Shown here one piece after another: positions 26,714-35,786 of a stretch of 64,000 nucleotides of DNA. This stretch comes from DATJMJ01 sp035503915 (GTDB lineage Bacteria > Actinomycetota > Acidimicrobiia > Acidimicrobiales > Palsa-688): contig DATJSU010000011.1 of assembly GCA_035503915.1 (NCBI GenBank), positions 1 through 64,000 on the forward strand, given 5' to 3'. The first letter of the stretch is position 1; each line of letters begins with the position of its first letter. A model generated the notes under the pieces. It saw nothing but the letters and a program-made list of their open reading frames with translations. It made no database searches and was not told the origin of the DNA. The position numbers and the translations under genes were made by a program.

Positions 26714-27339
26714 CGGGCCAATGGGCTAAGAGAGCGGGGAAGGTCGTCATCGTCCTCGCTTTTGCCATCCTCGTGGAGACGAGCTTCGGCAACGACCTTC
26801 GGGTGCACGAAGTTGCCCCAGACTTCATGCTTTTGCTCGCCGTATCGGCAGGGTTCTCTGCGGGCCCCGATGCGGGCGCCGTTGTCGGCTTTGCCTCCGG
26901 GTTGGTTGCTGACCTCTTCTTGCAGAACACGCCTTTTGGGCTTTCTGCCTTGGCGTACAGCCTCGCAGGCTTTGCCGTCGGCTGGATGGCTGCTTACATG
27001 GCCGGCCAGCGACTGCTGCTCGCGCCCTTTGCGGCCGCGGCCGGCACTGTCATGGGGGTGACGCTTTTTGTAGTCATCGGTTACGTGGTGGGGGAGCAGC
27101 AGTTGGTAGCCCCGGGTAAGCGCTGGCTCGTGGAGCTTGCCTTGATCGAGGCCCTGTACGCAGCCGTGTTCGCGCTCCCTGCCGCGGTCCTAATGGGCTG
27201 GGCACTTCGCAGACCGGCGATGACGTCAGCGACGCTCGCGGCCGCTGCGCCCTCGAGCGTGGTCGAGCTGCCGCCCAGGCGGCGCCAGGCCTCGTTGCGT
27301 AGCCGCCGCCGGCACCGGCCACGTGCGAGAGTGCGGTAG
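26710..27339 (+). CDS. mreD: rod shape-determining protein MreD
   Basis: A small polytopic membrane protein of the elongasome, about five hydrophobic helices in 209 residues. The family-typical PDFMLLLAVSAGF and FGLSALAYSLAGFAVGW are present. The C-terminal 45 residues are a basic Arg-rich tail (PPRRRQASLRSRRRHRPRA) exposed to the cytoplasm. I take the ATG that overlaps the mreC stop (ATGA). A GTG 12 bases earlier is possible. Assignment rests on hydropathy and position more than on strong motifs. Confidence 0.88.
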   Translation: MTGQWAKRAGKVVIVLAFAILVETSFGNDLRVHEVAPDFMLLLAVSAGFSAGPDAGAVVGFASGLVADLFLQNTPFGLSALAYSLAGFAVGWMAAYMAGQRLLLAPFAAAAGTVMGVTLFVVIGYVVGEQQLVAPGKRWLVELALIEALYAAVFALPAAVLMGWALRRPAMTSATLAAAAPSSVVELPPRRRQASLRSRRRHRPRARVR

Positions 27340-27344
27340 CGGCG

Positions 27345-29504
27345 ATGACAACTACGGCGGGGCCGGGTACTGGCCAGGAGAGCAGGAGCTCGTTCCGGGT
27401 ACGCGCCATGGCGGTGCTGGTTGTTGTGGTGTGCTTGTTCGGCACTCTCCTAGGCCGCCTTTGGTACCTGCAAGGCGTCGAGTCCAAGACGCCGGTCGTT
27501 TCGCAGCTGGCTAATATCGGCGAGCGGACGATCTACACCCCGGCGCCGCGGGGCGAGATCTTCGACCGCAACGGCGTCCTTCTCGCTGGGAACCACATCG
27601 AACAGGTCGTAACGGTGGGCCCGGGGGCCGAGCTGGCACACCCGGGTATCGTGAAGGAACTGTCGGCGCTGCTTGGTGAACCAGTGGCCAAGGTACAAGC
27701 AGCCATCGGCAACAACCAGTACAGCCCTTACCAGCCTGTGCCAGTTGCAGAAGGGGTGCCCAACAGCGTCGTGCTCGCAATAGACGAGGACCGTTCCTTG
27801 CTGCCCGACGTGCAGGTGCAGGCAGAACCGGTGCGCTATTACCCCCACGCGACCACGATGGCGAATATCGTTGGCTATGTCTACAGGATCACCGCTCCTG
27901 AGTACGCGGCAGAGAAAAACGAGATGTGCGCGCAAGGGATCCCTTGCTACCAGTCCAACTCCCTCGTTGGGCAGGCGGGTGTCGAGGCAAGTTTCGAGAA
28001 CTACTTGCGCGGCACCCCGGGCAAAGAGGTCGTCGAAGTCGACTCGCGAGGTGATGTGCTCGGCACCATCAGCTATACGCCACCCGTGCCGGGAGACGAC
28101 ATCATCCTGTCGGTTTCCCTGACCGATCAAGAGGCCGCAGTAGCAGCGCTCAACTACGGTGTAAATCTCGCCCGCAACGGCCCCAACTCCATAGACTCCG
28201 TCAGCGGCCAGCGTTTCCGGGCGCCTGCCGCTTCGATGGTCGTGGAGGACCCGCGCAACGGCGAGATCCTCGCCCTGGCGACCTACCCGGACTACAACCC
28301 AGATGATTTCATCCAACCGGGAGGAATCAGCGCGCAGGAATGGGCATATTACAACAACCCCAGTAACTTTTACCCCCTCATCGACAGGGCGATCTCGTCG
28401 CCTTACCAGCCTGGTTCGACGTGGAAGTTGATCACGGCAACAGCGGACTTGGACATCGGCCTACGCAGCCCTGACCAGTACTACGACGACACGGGGAGCT
28501 TTACTGCGGGGAACCAAGTTTTCCACGACAACGCCGACAGCGGGTACGGGCCAGTCGATTTGCAAGCAGCTATAACCGTTTCCAGCGACTCGTACTTCTA
28601 CAGCCTCGGTTACGAGTTTTGGCAGATGTGGGCCAACGATCCTTCACACCCCGAAGACCTGCAAAACCTCGCGTCCCAGTACGGTTTTGGCCATTACACG
28701 GGTATCGACCTCCCCGACGAGGCCCCAGGGATAGTGCCAAGCCAACAGGTCTTCACCCGTGAGCATGAGCAGTACCCCAAAGCCTACCCAGACCCTTACT
28801 TTGGCCCAGGCCAAGAGGTGCAAGAAGCGATCGGCGAGGGCCAAGACGAGGTGACGCCCTTGCAGCTCGATGACGCCTACGCGACGTTTGGCAACGGGGG
28901 CACCCTTTACGTCCCCCAGGTGGTGATGGCGGTCGAGAAGCCTGGTACGGCCAACAAGCCCAACGGCAAGGTGACCCGGTACTTCCCACCGCGGGTCAAA
29001 GACCACGTCGAGATGCCTGGCGGGGCCGGCTCGGCAGACATGCTGGCAGGATTTGAGGGGGTAACGACCAACGCGGGCCTCGGTACTGCCTCGGGCGCGT
29101 TCGCCGACTTCCCCCTGAGCCAGTACCCCGTCGCAGGTAAGACAGGTACGGCGCAGGTGGACGGGTACTGCTCCAGCGCGCCAAATTGCAGCCCTGGGGA
29201 CCTTCCCTGGCCCGCCTACAAGCAGGACACGTCCGTTTTCGCCAGCTTCGCGCCTGCGCAAGCCCCTCGCTTCGCCGTTAGTGCAGTGTTCGAGCAGGCC
29301 GGCTACGGTGCCGACGTCGCCGCGCCCGCAGTCGAGCAAGAGTACCTGACGCTTTTTGGCCTAAATCGACCTTCGAATGGCAATTGCGCCGGCATCTCGA
29401 GTACTTCGACGACTGCTCCTGGCTCGGCCGGTGAGGGAACGACGACCGCCACCACGACCGCCACGGCGGCCTGCGCAACTACCACCACCCAGGCGGCGGG
29501 CTGA
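27345..29504 (+). CDS. mrdA: penicillin-binding protein 2 (elongation transpeptidase)
   Basis: A class B PBP that cross-links peptidoglycan during elongation, working with the RodA glycosyltransferase. One N-terminal membrane helix (MAVLVVVVCLFGTLLG) is followed by the dimerisation/pedestal domain with PRGEIFDRNG. The transpeptidase motifs are SxxK as STWK near 356, SSD near 413 (the SxD form is usual in PBP2) and KTG in AGKTGTAQV near 598. The 719-residue length includes a Thr/Ser/Ala-rich C-terminal tail of about 35 residues. It follows mreD by 5 bases and overlaps rodA by 1 base (TGATG). Confidence 0.95.
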   Translation: MTTTAGPGTGQESRSSFRVRAMAVLVVVVCLFGTLLGRLWYLQGVESKTPVVSQLANIGERTIYTPAPRGEIFDRNGVLLAGNHIEQVVTVGPGAELAHPGIVKELSALLGEPVAKVQAAIGNNQYSPYQPVPVAEGVPNSVVLAIDEDRSLLPDVQVQAEPVRYYPHATTMANIVGYVYRITAPEYAAEKNEMCAQGIPCYQSNSLVGQAGVEASFENYLRGTPGKEVVEVDSRGDVLGTISYTPPVPGDDIILSVSLTDQEAAVAALNYGVNLARNGPNSIDSVSGQRFRAPAASMVVEDPRNGEILALATYPDYNPDDFIQPGGISAQEWAYYNNPSNFYPLIDRAISSPYQPGSTWKLITATADLDIGLRSPDQYYDDTGSFTAGNQVFHDNADSGYGPVDLQAAITVSSDSYFYSLGYEFWQMWANDPSHPEDLQNLASQYGFGHYTGIDLPDEAPGIVPSQQVFTREHEQYPKAYPDPYFGPGQEVQEAIGEGQDEVTPLQLDDAYATFGNGGTLYVPQVVMAVEKPGTANKPNGKVTRYFPPRVKDHVEMPGGAGSADMLAGFEGVTTNAGLGTASGAFADFPLSQYPVAGKTGTAQVDGYCSSAPNCSPGDLPWPAYKQDTSVFASFAPAQAPRFAVSAVFEQAGYGADVAAPAVEQEYLTLFGLNRPSNGNCAGISSTSTTAPGSAGEGTTTATTTATAACATTTTQAAG

Positions 29505-30703
29505 TGGCGGTCGCGGTCCAGGCGTCAACAGGGAACGCGACAGCTGTCCCGCGTCACCCCGTCCTTGCAAGCCCGGCATGGCGCCACGTCGACGTTGTGC
29601 TCATCCTTGTCACAGCGGCGATCTCAGCTCTTGGTACTTTGATGATCTACTCGACCACCCGGGTCCCCCTCGCCGCGTCAGGCTCGAACCCCGAGTCCTA
29701 CATGAAAAAGCAAGCGCTCTACGTTGCGCTCGGCCTGGGAGCGTTTGTCGTCACGCTCTTGTTCGACTACAGGCGTTACCTGTCATGGGCGCCCGTGCTC
29801 TATGCCGGGAGCATTCTCGCTCTTCTCGCGACCCTGGTCGTCGGGCGCTCGACGCTCGGCGCTGAGTCGTGGATCCAGGTCGGCAGCATCCAAGTCGAGC
29901 CCTCCGAGCTCGTGAAAGTGACACTGGTCCTGTCTCTTGCTGCGTTGCTCGCGAGCCGCAAAGGCAACATCACAGGCAAGGCCCTCCTCAGCGTTCTCGG
30001 CCTGTCTGTAGTGCCCTTCTTGCTCATCTACAAACAGGACGCGCTCGGCAGCGCCCTCGTCCTCGCCGTAGTCATGGTCGGCATGCTGCTCATGGCCGGG
30101 ACCAGGGGTCGGCACATGATCGCCCTTGTCGTGCTCGCGGCGGTCGCGATCGGCGGGAGCCTCCAGCTGGGAGTCCTCAAGCAGTACCAAAGGGACCGGA
30201 TCACGAGCTTCCTCACTGCACCGACCGGCGTGAGCTCGACCTCCCGGCTCGCCGGAGGCCCTGATGCAGCCACTTTCGAGTACAACCTTGACCAATCAAA
30301 AGCGGCCATCGCTGATGGCGGCCTCGAGGGCAAGGGGCTTTACAGGGGTTACCTCACCAACCTCTCCTACGTCCCCAACCAGTACACCGACTTCATCTTC
30401 ACCGCTCTCGCCGAGCAGTTCGGCTTCGTGGGCTCGGCACTGCTCCTGGCGCTTTTCGTGCTTGTCGTCTGGCGAAGTTGGCGAGCGGCGATGGTTTCGC
30501 GCGACCTCGCTGGCACGCTCATCTGTATGGGCGTGCTCGCCATGATCACCTTCCAAGTCTTCGAGAACATTGGCATGACGATGGGCATCATGCCGGTCGC
30601 CGGCATCACCCTTCCCTTCATGAGCTACGGTGGTTCGTCCATGCTCATGGACTGGGTGGCGATTGGCCTAGTGGTCAACGTGGGTATGCGCCGGTTCAGC
30701 TAA
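29504..30703 (+). CDS. rodA: RodA, SEDS peptidoglycan glycosyltransferase
   Basis: A polytopic membrane enzyme that polymerises lipid II into glycan strands for lateral growth. 399 residues with about ten hydrophobic helices. SEDS landmarks: SWIQVGSIQVEPSELVK, IYKQDALGSALVLAVV (with the catalytic-region Asp), LPNQYTDFIFT-like block reading VPNQYTDFIFTALAEQFGFVG, and GITLPFMSYGGSS near the end. It is coupled to mrdA by a 1-base overlap, the usual enzyme pair. It is the last gene of the rod-shape operon. Confidence 0.96.
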   Translation: MAVAVQASTGNATAVPRHPVLASPAWRHVDVVLILVTAAISALGTLMIYSTTRVPLAASGSNPESYMKKQALYVALGLGAFVVTLLFDYRRYLSWAPVLYAGSILALLATLVVGRSTLGAESWIQVGSIQVEPSELVKVTLVLSLAALLASRKGNITGKALLSVLGLSVVPFLLIYKQDALGSALVLAVVMVGMLLMAGTRGRHMIALVVLAAVAIGGSLQLGVLKQYQRDRITSFLTAPTGVSSTSRLAGGPDAATFEYNLDQSKAAIADGGLEGKGLYRGYLTNLSYVPNQYTDFIFTALAEQFGFVGSALLLALFVLVVWRSWRAAMVSRDLAGTLICMGVLAMITFQVFENIGMTMGIMPVAGITLPFMSYGGSSMLMDWVAIGLVVNVGMRRFS

Positions 30704-31149
30704 CCTTCAGCTTCCGCCCGCCGGAGACCTTCGGCATTTCGGGGAACCGTCGCTACACTCGATTGTTGAGATGACCTCTTATCTAAGTTTCGGTCACCCG
30801 GGCCGTGCCGACGCTGCCAATGTCGCCACGCGTGGACGCTCCCGGTGAACCGGCTTTGGTCCAGCCTGTCCCGGAGGTTGGGGCGGCAACGGGAGGTCCG
30901 GTCCGACCAGCCGCGCGAGCATTTGCCACACCAGGCGCGGGTGCGAGAGAGGGATTTGGGTGTTCTCTGCTGGTCGGCTTCGGTGGACCGAGGGCCAACT
31001 GAGGACCTCAAAACAAAGTCTTGTTTAGTGGCGCGCGACGGCGCGCGGCTGGAGGCACCACGCCTCCGCCGAGGATGCGGACACGCATCCTGGTCGCGAC
31101 GCGTGCCGGGCGCGCTGCGGAGCGCGCCCGCTTGGAAGGGAAGACCTCG
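30704..31149 (+). promoter_or_regulatory. long leader region of rne/rng
   Basis: A 446-base region without a supportable gene. Candidate -10 sequences (TACACT near 30755 and TATCTA near 30780) lie in the first part. The last 140 bases hold five successive perfect stem-loops listed separately. RNase E genes in other bacteria are autoregulated through structured leaders, so a similar role is plausible, but the structure here is not a recognised family. Confidence 0.45.
31011..31130 (+). other. ladder of five perfect hairpins in rne/rng leader
   Basis: Five consecutive perfect stem-loops. 1: AAACAA(AGTC)TTGTTT at 31011-31026. 2: GCGCGC(GACG)GCGCGC at 31031-31046. 3: GGAGGC(ACCAC)GCCTCC at 31051-31067. 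4: a 7-bp stem AGGATGC/GCATCCT with a 6-base loop at 31072-31091. 5: a 10-bp stem CGGGCGCGCT/AGCGCGCCCG with a GCGG loop at 31107-31130. Spacers are only 4-15 bases. The last stem ends 19 bases before the start codon. Confidence 0.75.
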
Positions 31150-33408
31150 ATGTCGGAACCACTGCTCGGCGAAGCAGCCGCCTTTAGGCTCGAGCCAGCG
31201 CCAGGCCCAGATCCGGCCAATGGCGCTCGGAGCGACCAGCTGCACCAAGAGGATGACGAGGGCGCTCACACCCGGGAGGGCCCGGAGGGTGGTGACCTCG
31301 ACGACCTAGCAGCTGATGCTGCCGACGGCGCTGCGGAACAGAGCGCGACCAAGGCAAGGCGCCGCCGGCGCGGCTCGCGCGGAGGTCGTGCGCACCGCCA
31401 TGGCGGGACTAGCCCTACCAGCGAAGCCGTTGATGAGGAAGCCCCCAGCCCGGTCGCTGTGGTCGAGGGCGATGCCGACGGCACAAGTACCGCCTCCTAT
31501 GTAGACGGCCCGGTCGCGATGAAGGCGGCCGACGTTCTCGCTGGCGAGGTGCTGGATGCTGTGGCAGCCACGACGCCCCTGCCAACTGGCGGGGCGGCCA
31601 GTGGGGCGGAGCCGGTTGGCGCGGCGCCCAACGGCGCGGCGCCAGACGCCTCGGCGACGGGTGATGCCGTGCCGGGCCTTTCGCCGGCGAGCTCTGCCGG
31701 GACAGCCGCCGTAGGGGGCCGCGCCCCCGGCAAACCAAAGATCGGGGATACCCGCCCTGGCTCGCCACCGTCCCCGAAGCGGCGCCCGCGCAAAGAGGCT
31801 GGGCCAGGCGCTGCGACAGCAACGGGCCCTGCCGCGCGTGCCACGGACGCCCTTTTCGACGAGGACGAAGCTGCTCGCGGTCGGTCAAAGCGCACGCGCC
31901 GTCGCAAGGCGCAGGCGGCCGAGGCGGGCGAGAGTGCCCCGCTGGTCGACGATGAGCCCCTTGCCAGCGCTGCTAGCGCCCGCCGCGCCTTGCCCGCGCC
32001 ATCCTCAGCCCCGGCGCCGAGCTCAGGCATGGCGAAGCCTGACGGGGCGGGGGAGGGTTCTTCCCGCCGTCCTGCCAGCGACCGGCGCAGCCGTCCCCTC
32101 GGGCGCTACCTGATGGTCGTCCACGTGGGCCCAACTGCGACGCAGATCGCCGTGCTCGAGGGCCGTACGCTTATTGAGCACTACGTGTCCAAGCCGGCGG
32201 ACGACGCGACACAGATCGACGGCAACATCTACCTCGGGAGAGTGCAAAACGTCCTCCCCGGGATGGAGGCGGCCTTCGTCGATATCGGGACCCCCAAGAA
32301 CGCCGTCCTGTACCGAGGCGACCTTCGCTATGACGAGGACGAGGTCGGGCCGGCGTCTGACGAAGACAGCAAGCCGACCCGTGGCCGCCTAGGCGGTGTG
32401 GCACGGGATGCCCGCATCGAGCAGCTCTTGCGCACCGGGCAAAACATCATCTGCCAGGTAACAAAGAACCCCATAGGGACAAAAGGGGCGCGCCTCACAC
32501 AAGAGGTCTCCTTACCGGGAAGGTTCGTCGTCCTCATCCCCGACAGCGACACTTACGGCATCTCCAAGCGCCTCGCCGACGACGAAAGGCGACGGCTCCG
32601 CAAGATCCTCGACGAGATCCGCCCGCCCGGCCATGGCCTCATCGTGCGGACCGCGGCAGAGGGCGCGAGCGCCGAAGAGCTCGGTCGTGATGTCGCTCGG
32701 CTACTTCGCCAGTGGGAGAGCGTGCAGCAGCTGGCGAAGACCTCGAGAGCGCCTCAGCTGCTTTACCGAGAGCCAGACCTGGCTGTCCGGGTGATCCGCG
32801 AGGAGTTCAACCGCGACTACCGCGGCGTTGTCATCGACGACGAGCACCTGTATGAGCAGGTGCGCGAGTACGTCGCGAGTATCACGCCCGAGCTGGCGGA
32901 CCGTGTCGAGCTGGTGGGCCCCAACGAGGAACCGCTGCCCCTCTTTGAGCGTTTCAGGGTGCACGAGCAGGTGCACAAGGCCTTGGACCGCAAGGTCTGG
33001 TTGCCGTCTGGTGGGTCGCTCATCATCGAACGTACCGAAGCGCTCACGGTGATAGACGTCAATACCGGCAAGAACGTCGGCACGTCCAACCTCGAGGAGA
33101 CTGTCTTCCGCAACAACCTCGAGGCCGCTGACGAGATCGCACGGCAGCTTCGCCTCCGCGACATCGGGGGGATCATCGTCATCGACTTCATAGACATGGA
33201 GGTGCTCGCCAACCGGGCGGAAGTGATCCGCACGTTCCGGGAGGCGCTCGCCCGTGACAAGACACGCTCCCAGGTGTTTGACATTTCCGAGCTCGGGCTG
33301 GTCGAAATGACCCGCAAGCGCATTTCTGAGGGCCTCGTCGAGTCTTATTCCGAGACCTGCCCCACTTGTGGCGGGCGGGGCATAATCTTCGACGAATCTC
33401 TCCTGTAG
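31150..33408 (+). CDS. rne: ribonuclease E/G
   Basis: The main endoribonuclease for mRNA decay and RNA processing. The first 315 residues are a disordered Ala/Gly/Pro/Arg-rich extension including a basic KARRRRRGSRGGRAHRHGG. This N-terminal position of the disordered scaffold is the actinobacterial arrangement. The catalytic core starts near 317. An S1 domain (NIYLGRVQNVLPGMEAAFVD) lies near 358 and is interrupted by an acidic insert. Catalytic Asp residues lie in VIDVNTGKN (near 636) and VIDFIDME (near 679), and the zinc link CPTCGG near 737. I chose the ATG after GGAAGGGAAG because the longer frame runs through the hairpin leader. Confidence 0.92.
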   Translation: MSEPLLGEAAAFRLEPAPGPDPANGARSDQLHQEDDEGAHTREGPEGGDLDDLAADAADGAAEQSATKARRRRRGSRGGRAHRHGGTSPTSEAVDEEAPSPVAVVEGDADGTSTASYVDGPVAMKAADVLAGEVLDAVAATTPLPTGGAASGAEPVGAAPNGAAPDASATGDAVPGLSPASSAGTAAVGGRAPGKPKIGDTRPGSPPSPKRRPRKEAGPGAATATGPAARATDALFDEDEAARGRSKRTRRRKAQAAEAGESAPLVDDEPLASAASARRALPAPSSAPAPSSGMAKPDGAGEGSSRRPASDRRSRPLGRYLMVVHVGPTATQIAVLEGRTLIEHYVSKPADDATQIDGNIYLGRVQNVLPGMEAAFVDIGTPKNAVLYRGDLRYDEDEVGPASDEDSKPTRGRLGGVARDARIEQLLRTGQNIICQVTKNPIGTKGARLTQEVSLPGRFVVLIPDSDTYGISKRLADDERRRLRKILDEIRPPGHGLIVRTAAEGASAEELGRDVARLLRQWESVQQLAKTSRAPQLLYREPDLAVRVIREEFNRDYRGVVIDDEHLYEQVREYVASITPELADRVELVGPNEEPLPLFERFRVHEQVHKALDRKVWLPSGGSLIIERTEALTVIDVNTGKNVGTSNLEETVFRNNLEAADEIARQLRLRDIGGIIVIDFIDMEVLANRAEVIRTFREALARDKTRSQVFDISELGLVEMTRKRISEGLVESYSETCPTCGGRGIIFDESLL

Positions 33409-33420
33409 TCAGCCCTTGCG

Positions 33421-33960
33421 CTAGGAGACTTGGTAAATCGCCGTGAGGGTGGCGCGGGCGATGACGTGGAAAGTGATGTTGAAGCCGAGGATCGCGGGTG
33501 CCGCTCCCGGCCCGACGTCGAGCTTGTCGGTGTCGAGCGCGTGCACGGCGAAAATGTAGCGGTGCGGCTTGTCGCCCTGTGGGGGCGCCGCCCCCATGTA
33601 CCCAACCCCGCCGCCGTCGTGGCGTAGCTGGACGGCCCCCGAGGGGAGGCTTCCGCCGCTGGCCTTGCCGGCGCCCCGTGGAAGCTCGGTCAGCGTGCTT
33701 GGCAGGCCGGCAACGGCCCAGTGCCAAAACCCGCTCCCTGTGGGGGCATCGGGGTCATAACAAGTGATAGCAAAGCCTGCAGTCTGGGCGGGGAACCCGG
33801 ACCAGCGAAGGTGCGGGCTCAAGTTGGCACCCCCTACCCAGTCGCTCACGTGCTCGTTTGGGAGCGTCGCGCCCTCCTTGATGTCGTTGCTTGTGAGCTG
33901 AAAGCTCGGCACCTTGGGAAGAAGGTCGTAGGGGTTTGGGGCGTCCGGTCGTTCCAGCAT
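33421..33960 (-). CDS. YbhB/YbcL-type phosphatidylethanolamine-binding-like protein
   Basis: A 179-residue protein of the PEBP/Raf-kinase-inhibitor-like family. The ligand pocket is seen as SPHLRWSGFPA, CYDPDAPTGSGFWHWAVAGLP and the GAAPPQGDKPHRYIFAVHALD block with the conserved His. Bacterial members are cytoplasmic with poorly known function. ATG follows AAGGAGA. It is convergent with rne/rng and lies 54 bases beyond the end of the citrate synthase gene on the same strand. Confidence 0.9.
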   Translation of the reverse strand: MLERPDAPNPYDLLPKVPSFQLTSNDIKEGATLPNEHVSDWVGGANLSPHLRWSGFPAQTAGFAITCYDPDAPTGSGFWHWAVAGLPSTLTELPRGAGKASGGSLPSGAVQLRHDGGGVGYMGAAPPQGDKPHRYIFAVHALDTDKLDVGPGAAPAILGFNITFHVIARATLTAIYQVS

Positions 33961-34014
33961 CTGGTCTCCTTGTATGGGCCCTGCTCTTATCGCCGCTCTT
34001 GGTAGGCCTGACAG

Positions 34015-35322
34015 CTATTGCCCTGGGTGCGGCACTGGGCGCTCGGCCGGGCCCGTGTAAAGCTGGGTCGGGCGGCCGATCTTGTTCACCGAAGATACAG
34101 TCTCCAGCCAGTGTGCCACCCAGCCTGCTGTGCGGCCTACCGCGAACAACGGCGTCATCATCTCGTCTGGGAACCCGATCGCGCGGTAAATGATGCCTGA
34201 GTAAAAGTCAACGTTCGGGTAAAGGCGACGGGAAATGAAGTACTCGTCCGCCAGAGCCACTTCCTCGAGACGCAGGGCGATGTCAAGGAGCGGGTCGTTG
34301 GGGGCGAGCTTCTCTACGAGATCCAAGGCGATCTGGCGGATGACCCTGGCCCGGGCATCGGTGGTCTTGTAAACGCGGTGCCCGAAGCCCATCAGGCGAA
34401 AATCGTCGTTCTTGTCCTTTGCCCGGTCGATAAAAGAGCTGAGCGGCTTGCCGGAGGAGTTTATGTCCTGCAGCATGCGTATGACCTCCTGGTTCGCCCC
34501 GCCGTGGAACGGCCCCCAAAGAGCGTTTATCGCTGCGGCGACCCCGGCATAGATGGAAGCCCCGGCCGACGCCACCATTCGCAGCACCGCAGTCGAACAG
34601 TTGAACTCGTGGTCGGCGTGCAGGACTAGCAGAGTGTTCAAGGCACGGGCGGTCGCATTGTCTGGCAGGTGGTCGCTGCCGGGGATCGAAAAGCAAAGCT
34701 GCAGCAAGTCCTCGACATAGTCGAGAGAGCGGTTGCTCTTCCCGCGGGGCAAACCGCGAAGGACCGAGAGCGCGTAACCCGTGAAAATCGGCATCGCGGA
34801 CAAAAGCCTCGTGCCCGCGGATTCCAAGCGCTCACGGGGGCTGGCAGAAGCGTTATGTTCGTCATACGAGCTCATGGCTTCGGTCCCGATAGCGAGCATC
34901 GCCATGGGGTGCATCGACTGGGGGAAAGAATCGAAGAGGCGCTCGATCCCGACGTGGAGCACGAGCTTGGGGTCTCGGACTCGGGCGGCCCACTGTTCGG
35001 AAACTGACCTGCTTGGCAGCTCGCCATAAATCAACAAGTAGGCGACGTCGAGGAACGACCAAGATGTCGCGAGCTGTTCGACGGGGTAGCCGCGGTAGTA
35101 CAAGCGGCCGTGCTCGCCGTCCACGAAGGTGATCGCCGAGTGGTAGGCCGCCGTGTCTGCGTAGCCCGGGTCAAAGACGGCCAAGCCATGCTGGCCCAAG
35201 GCGGAGATGTCAAGAGCCGTGCGGCCCAGCGTCGGCTGTTCGGCCGGGAGTTCAATTGTCGTCCCCCCATACCTGAGTGTTGCCTGTGCCTGCGAGCCTT
35301 CTGTACTGGGCATTTGTTGCAT
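34015..35322 (-). CDS. gltA: citrate synthase
   Basis: It condenses acetyl-CoA and oxaloacetate into citrate, the entry step of the TCA cycle. The 435 residues are the long hexameric type. The catalytic His residues lie in HADHEFNCS (near 237) and GFGHRVYKT (near 312) and the catalytic Asp in PNVDFYSG (near 368). The N-terminal beta-strand region is present (TIELPAEQPTLGRTALDIS). ATG follows GGAAAGGAG. A TAGGCT box lies about 22 bases upstream. It is transcribed away from rplU and interrupts nothing in the ribosomal block. Confidence 0.95.
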   Translation of the reverse strand: MQQMPSTEGSQAQATLRYGGTTIELPAEQPTLGRTALDISALGQHGLAVFDPGYADTAAYHSAITFVDGEHGRLYYRGYPVEQLATSWSFLDVAYLLIYGELPSRSVSEQWAARVRDPKLVLHVGIERLFDSFPQSMHPMAMLAIGTEAMSSYDEHNASASPRERLESAGTRLLSAMPIFTGYALSVLRGLPRGKSNRSLDYVEDLLQLCFSIPGSDHLPDNATARALNTLLVLHADHEFNCSTAVLRMVASAGASIYAGVAAAINALWGPFHGGANQEVIRMLQDINSSGKPLSSFIDRAKDKNDDFRLMGFGHRVYKTTDARARVIRQIALDLVEKLAPNDPLLDIALRLEEVALADEYFISRRLYPNVDFYSGIIYRAIGFPDEMMTPLFAVGRTAGWVAHWLETVSSVNKIGRPTQLYTGPAERPVPHPGQ

Positions 35323-35415
35323 GCTCCTTTCCTGTCAACGCCGCTTAGCCTACCCCTTGGCCCCGCCGTGCCAGCCATCTGGCGCACAGGCGGCTGGCCC
35401 CCTGGCAGGCGCCGA

Positions 35416-35421
35416 TATACT
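35416..35421 (+). promoter_or_regulatory. candidate -10 box of rplU (leaderless)
   Basis: TATACT, a near-consensus -10 hexamer, ends 9 bases before the rplU GTG and no ribosome site intervenes. Transcription would begin at or within a few bases of the start codon. Confidence 0.5.
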
Positions 35422-35430
35422 CGTCTTCCT

Positions 35431-35784
35431 GTGTACGCAGTGATCAAGACCGGCGGCAAGCAGGAGCGTGTCCAAGAGGGCCAGCGCGTTGCGGTGGAGC
35501 TGCTCCCTGGTGCCCCCGGTGACGAGGTCTCTTTCGCCCCCGTTCTTGTCGTGGACGGGCCCACTGTCCTTGCGACTCCCGCCGAGCTGGCGGGAGCCTT
35601 GGTGAGCGCCCGGGTACTCGGCGAAGAGAAGGGCCCCAAGGTCCGGGGTTTCGTTTACAAGCCCAAGACTCGCGGGCGGCGCAGGTGGGGCCATCGCCAG
35701 CGCTACACAACGATCGAAGTCACTTCGATAAGCGCCTCGAGCACTGCTTCGCCTTCCAAGTCCGCCACCAAGAAGGAGAGCTAG
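35431..35784 (+). CDS. rplU: 50S ribosomal protein L21
   Basis: A large-subunit protein that binds 23S rRNA near the L20 site. The canonical opening (M)YAVIKTGGKQERVQEGQRVAVE starts at GTG, and the RNA-binding GFVYKPKTRGRRRWGHRQ block is intact. 117 residues, with a short Ser/Lys tail. The start is fixed by the family N-terminus. Longer upstream frames are not part of it. rpmA follows after 2 bases, the usual pair. Confidence 0.96.
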   Translation: MYAVIKTGGKQERVQEGQRVAVELLPGAPGDEVSFAPVLVVDGPTVLATPAELAGALVSARVLGEEKGPKVRGFVYKPKTRGRRRWGHRQRYTTIEVTSISASSTASPSKSATKKES

Positions 35785-35786
35785 GA

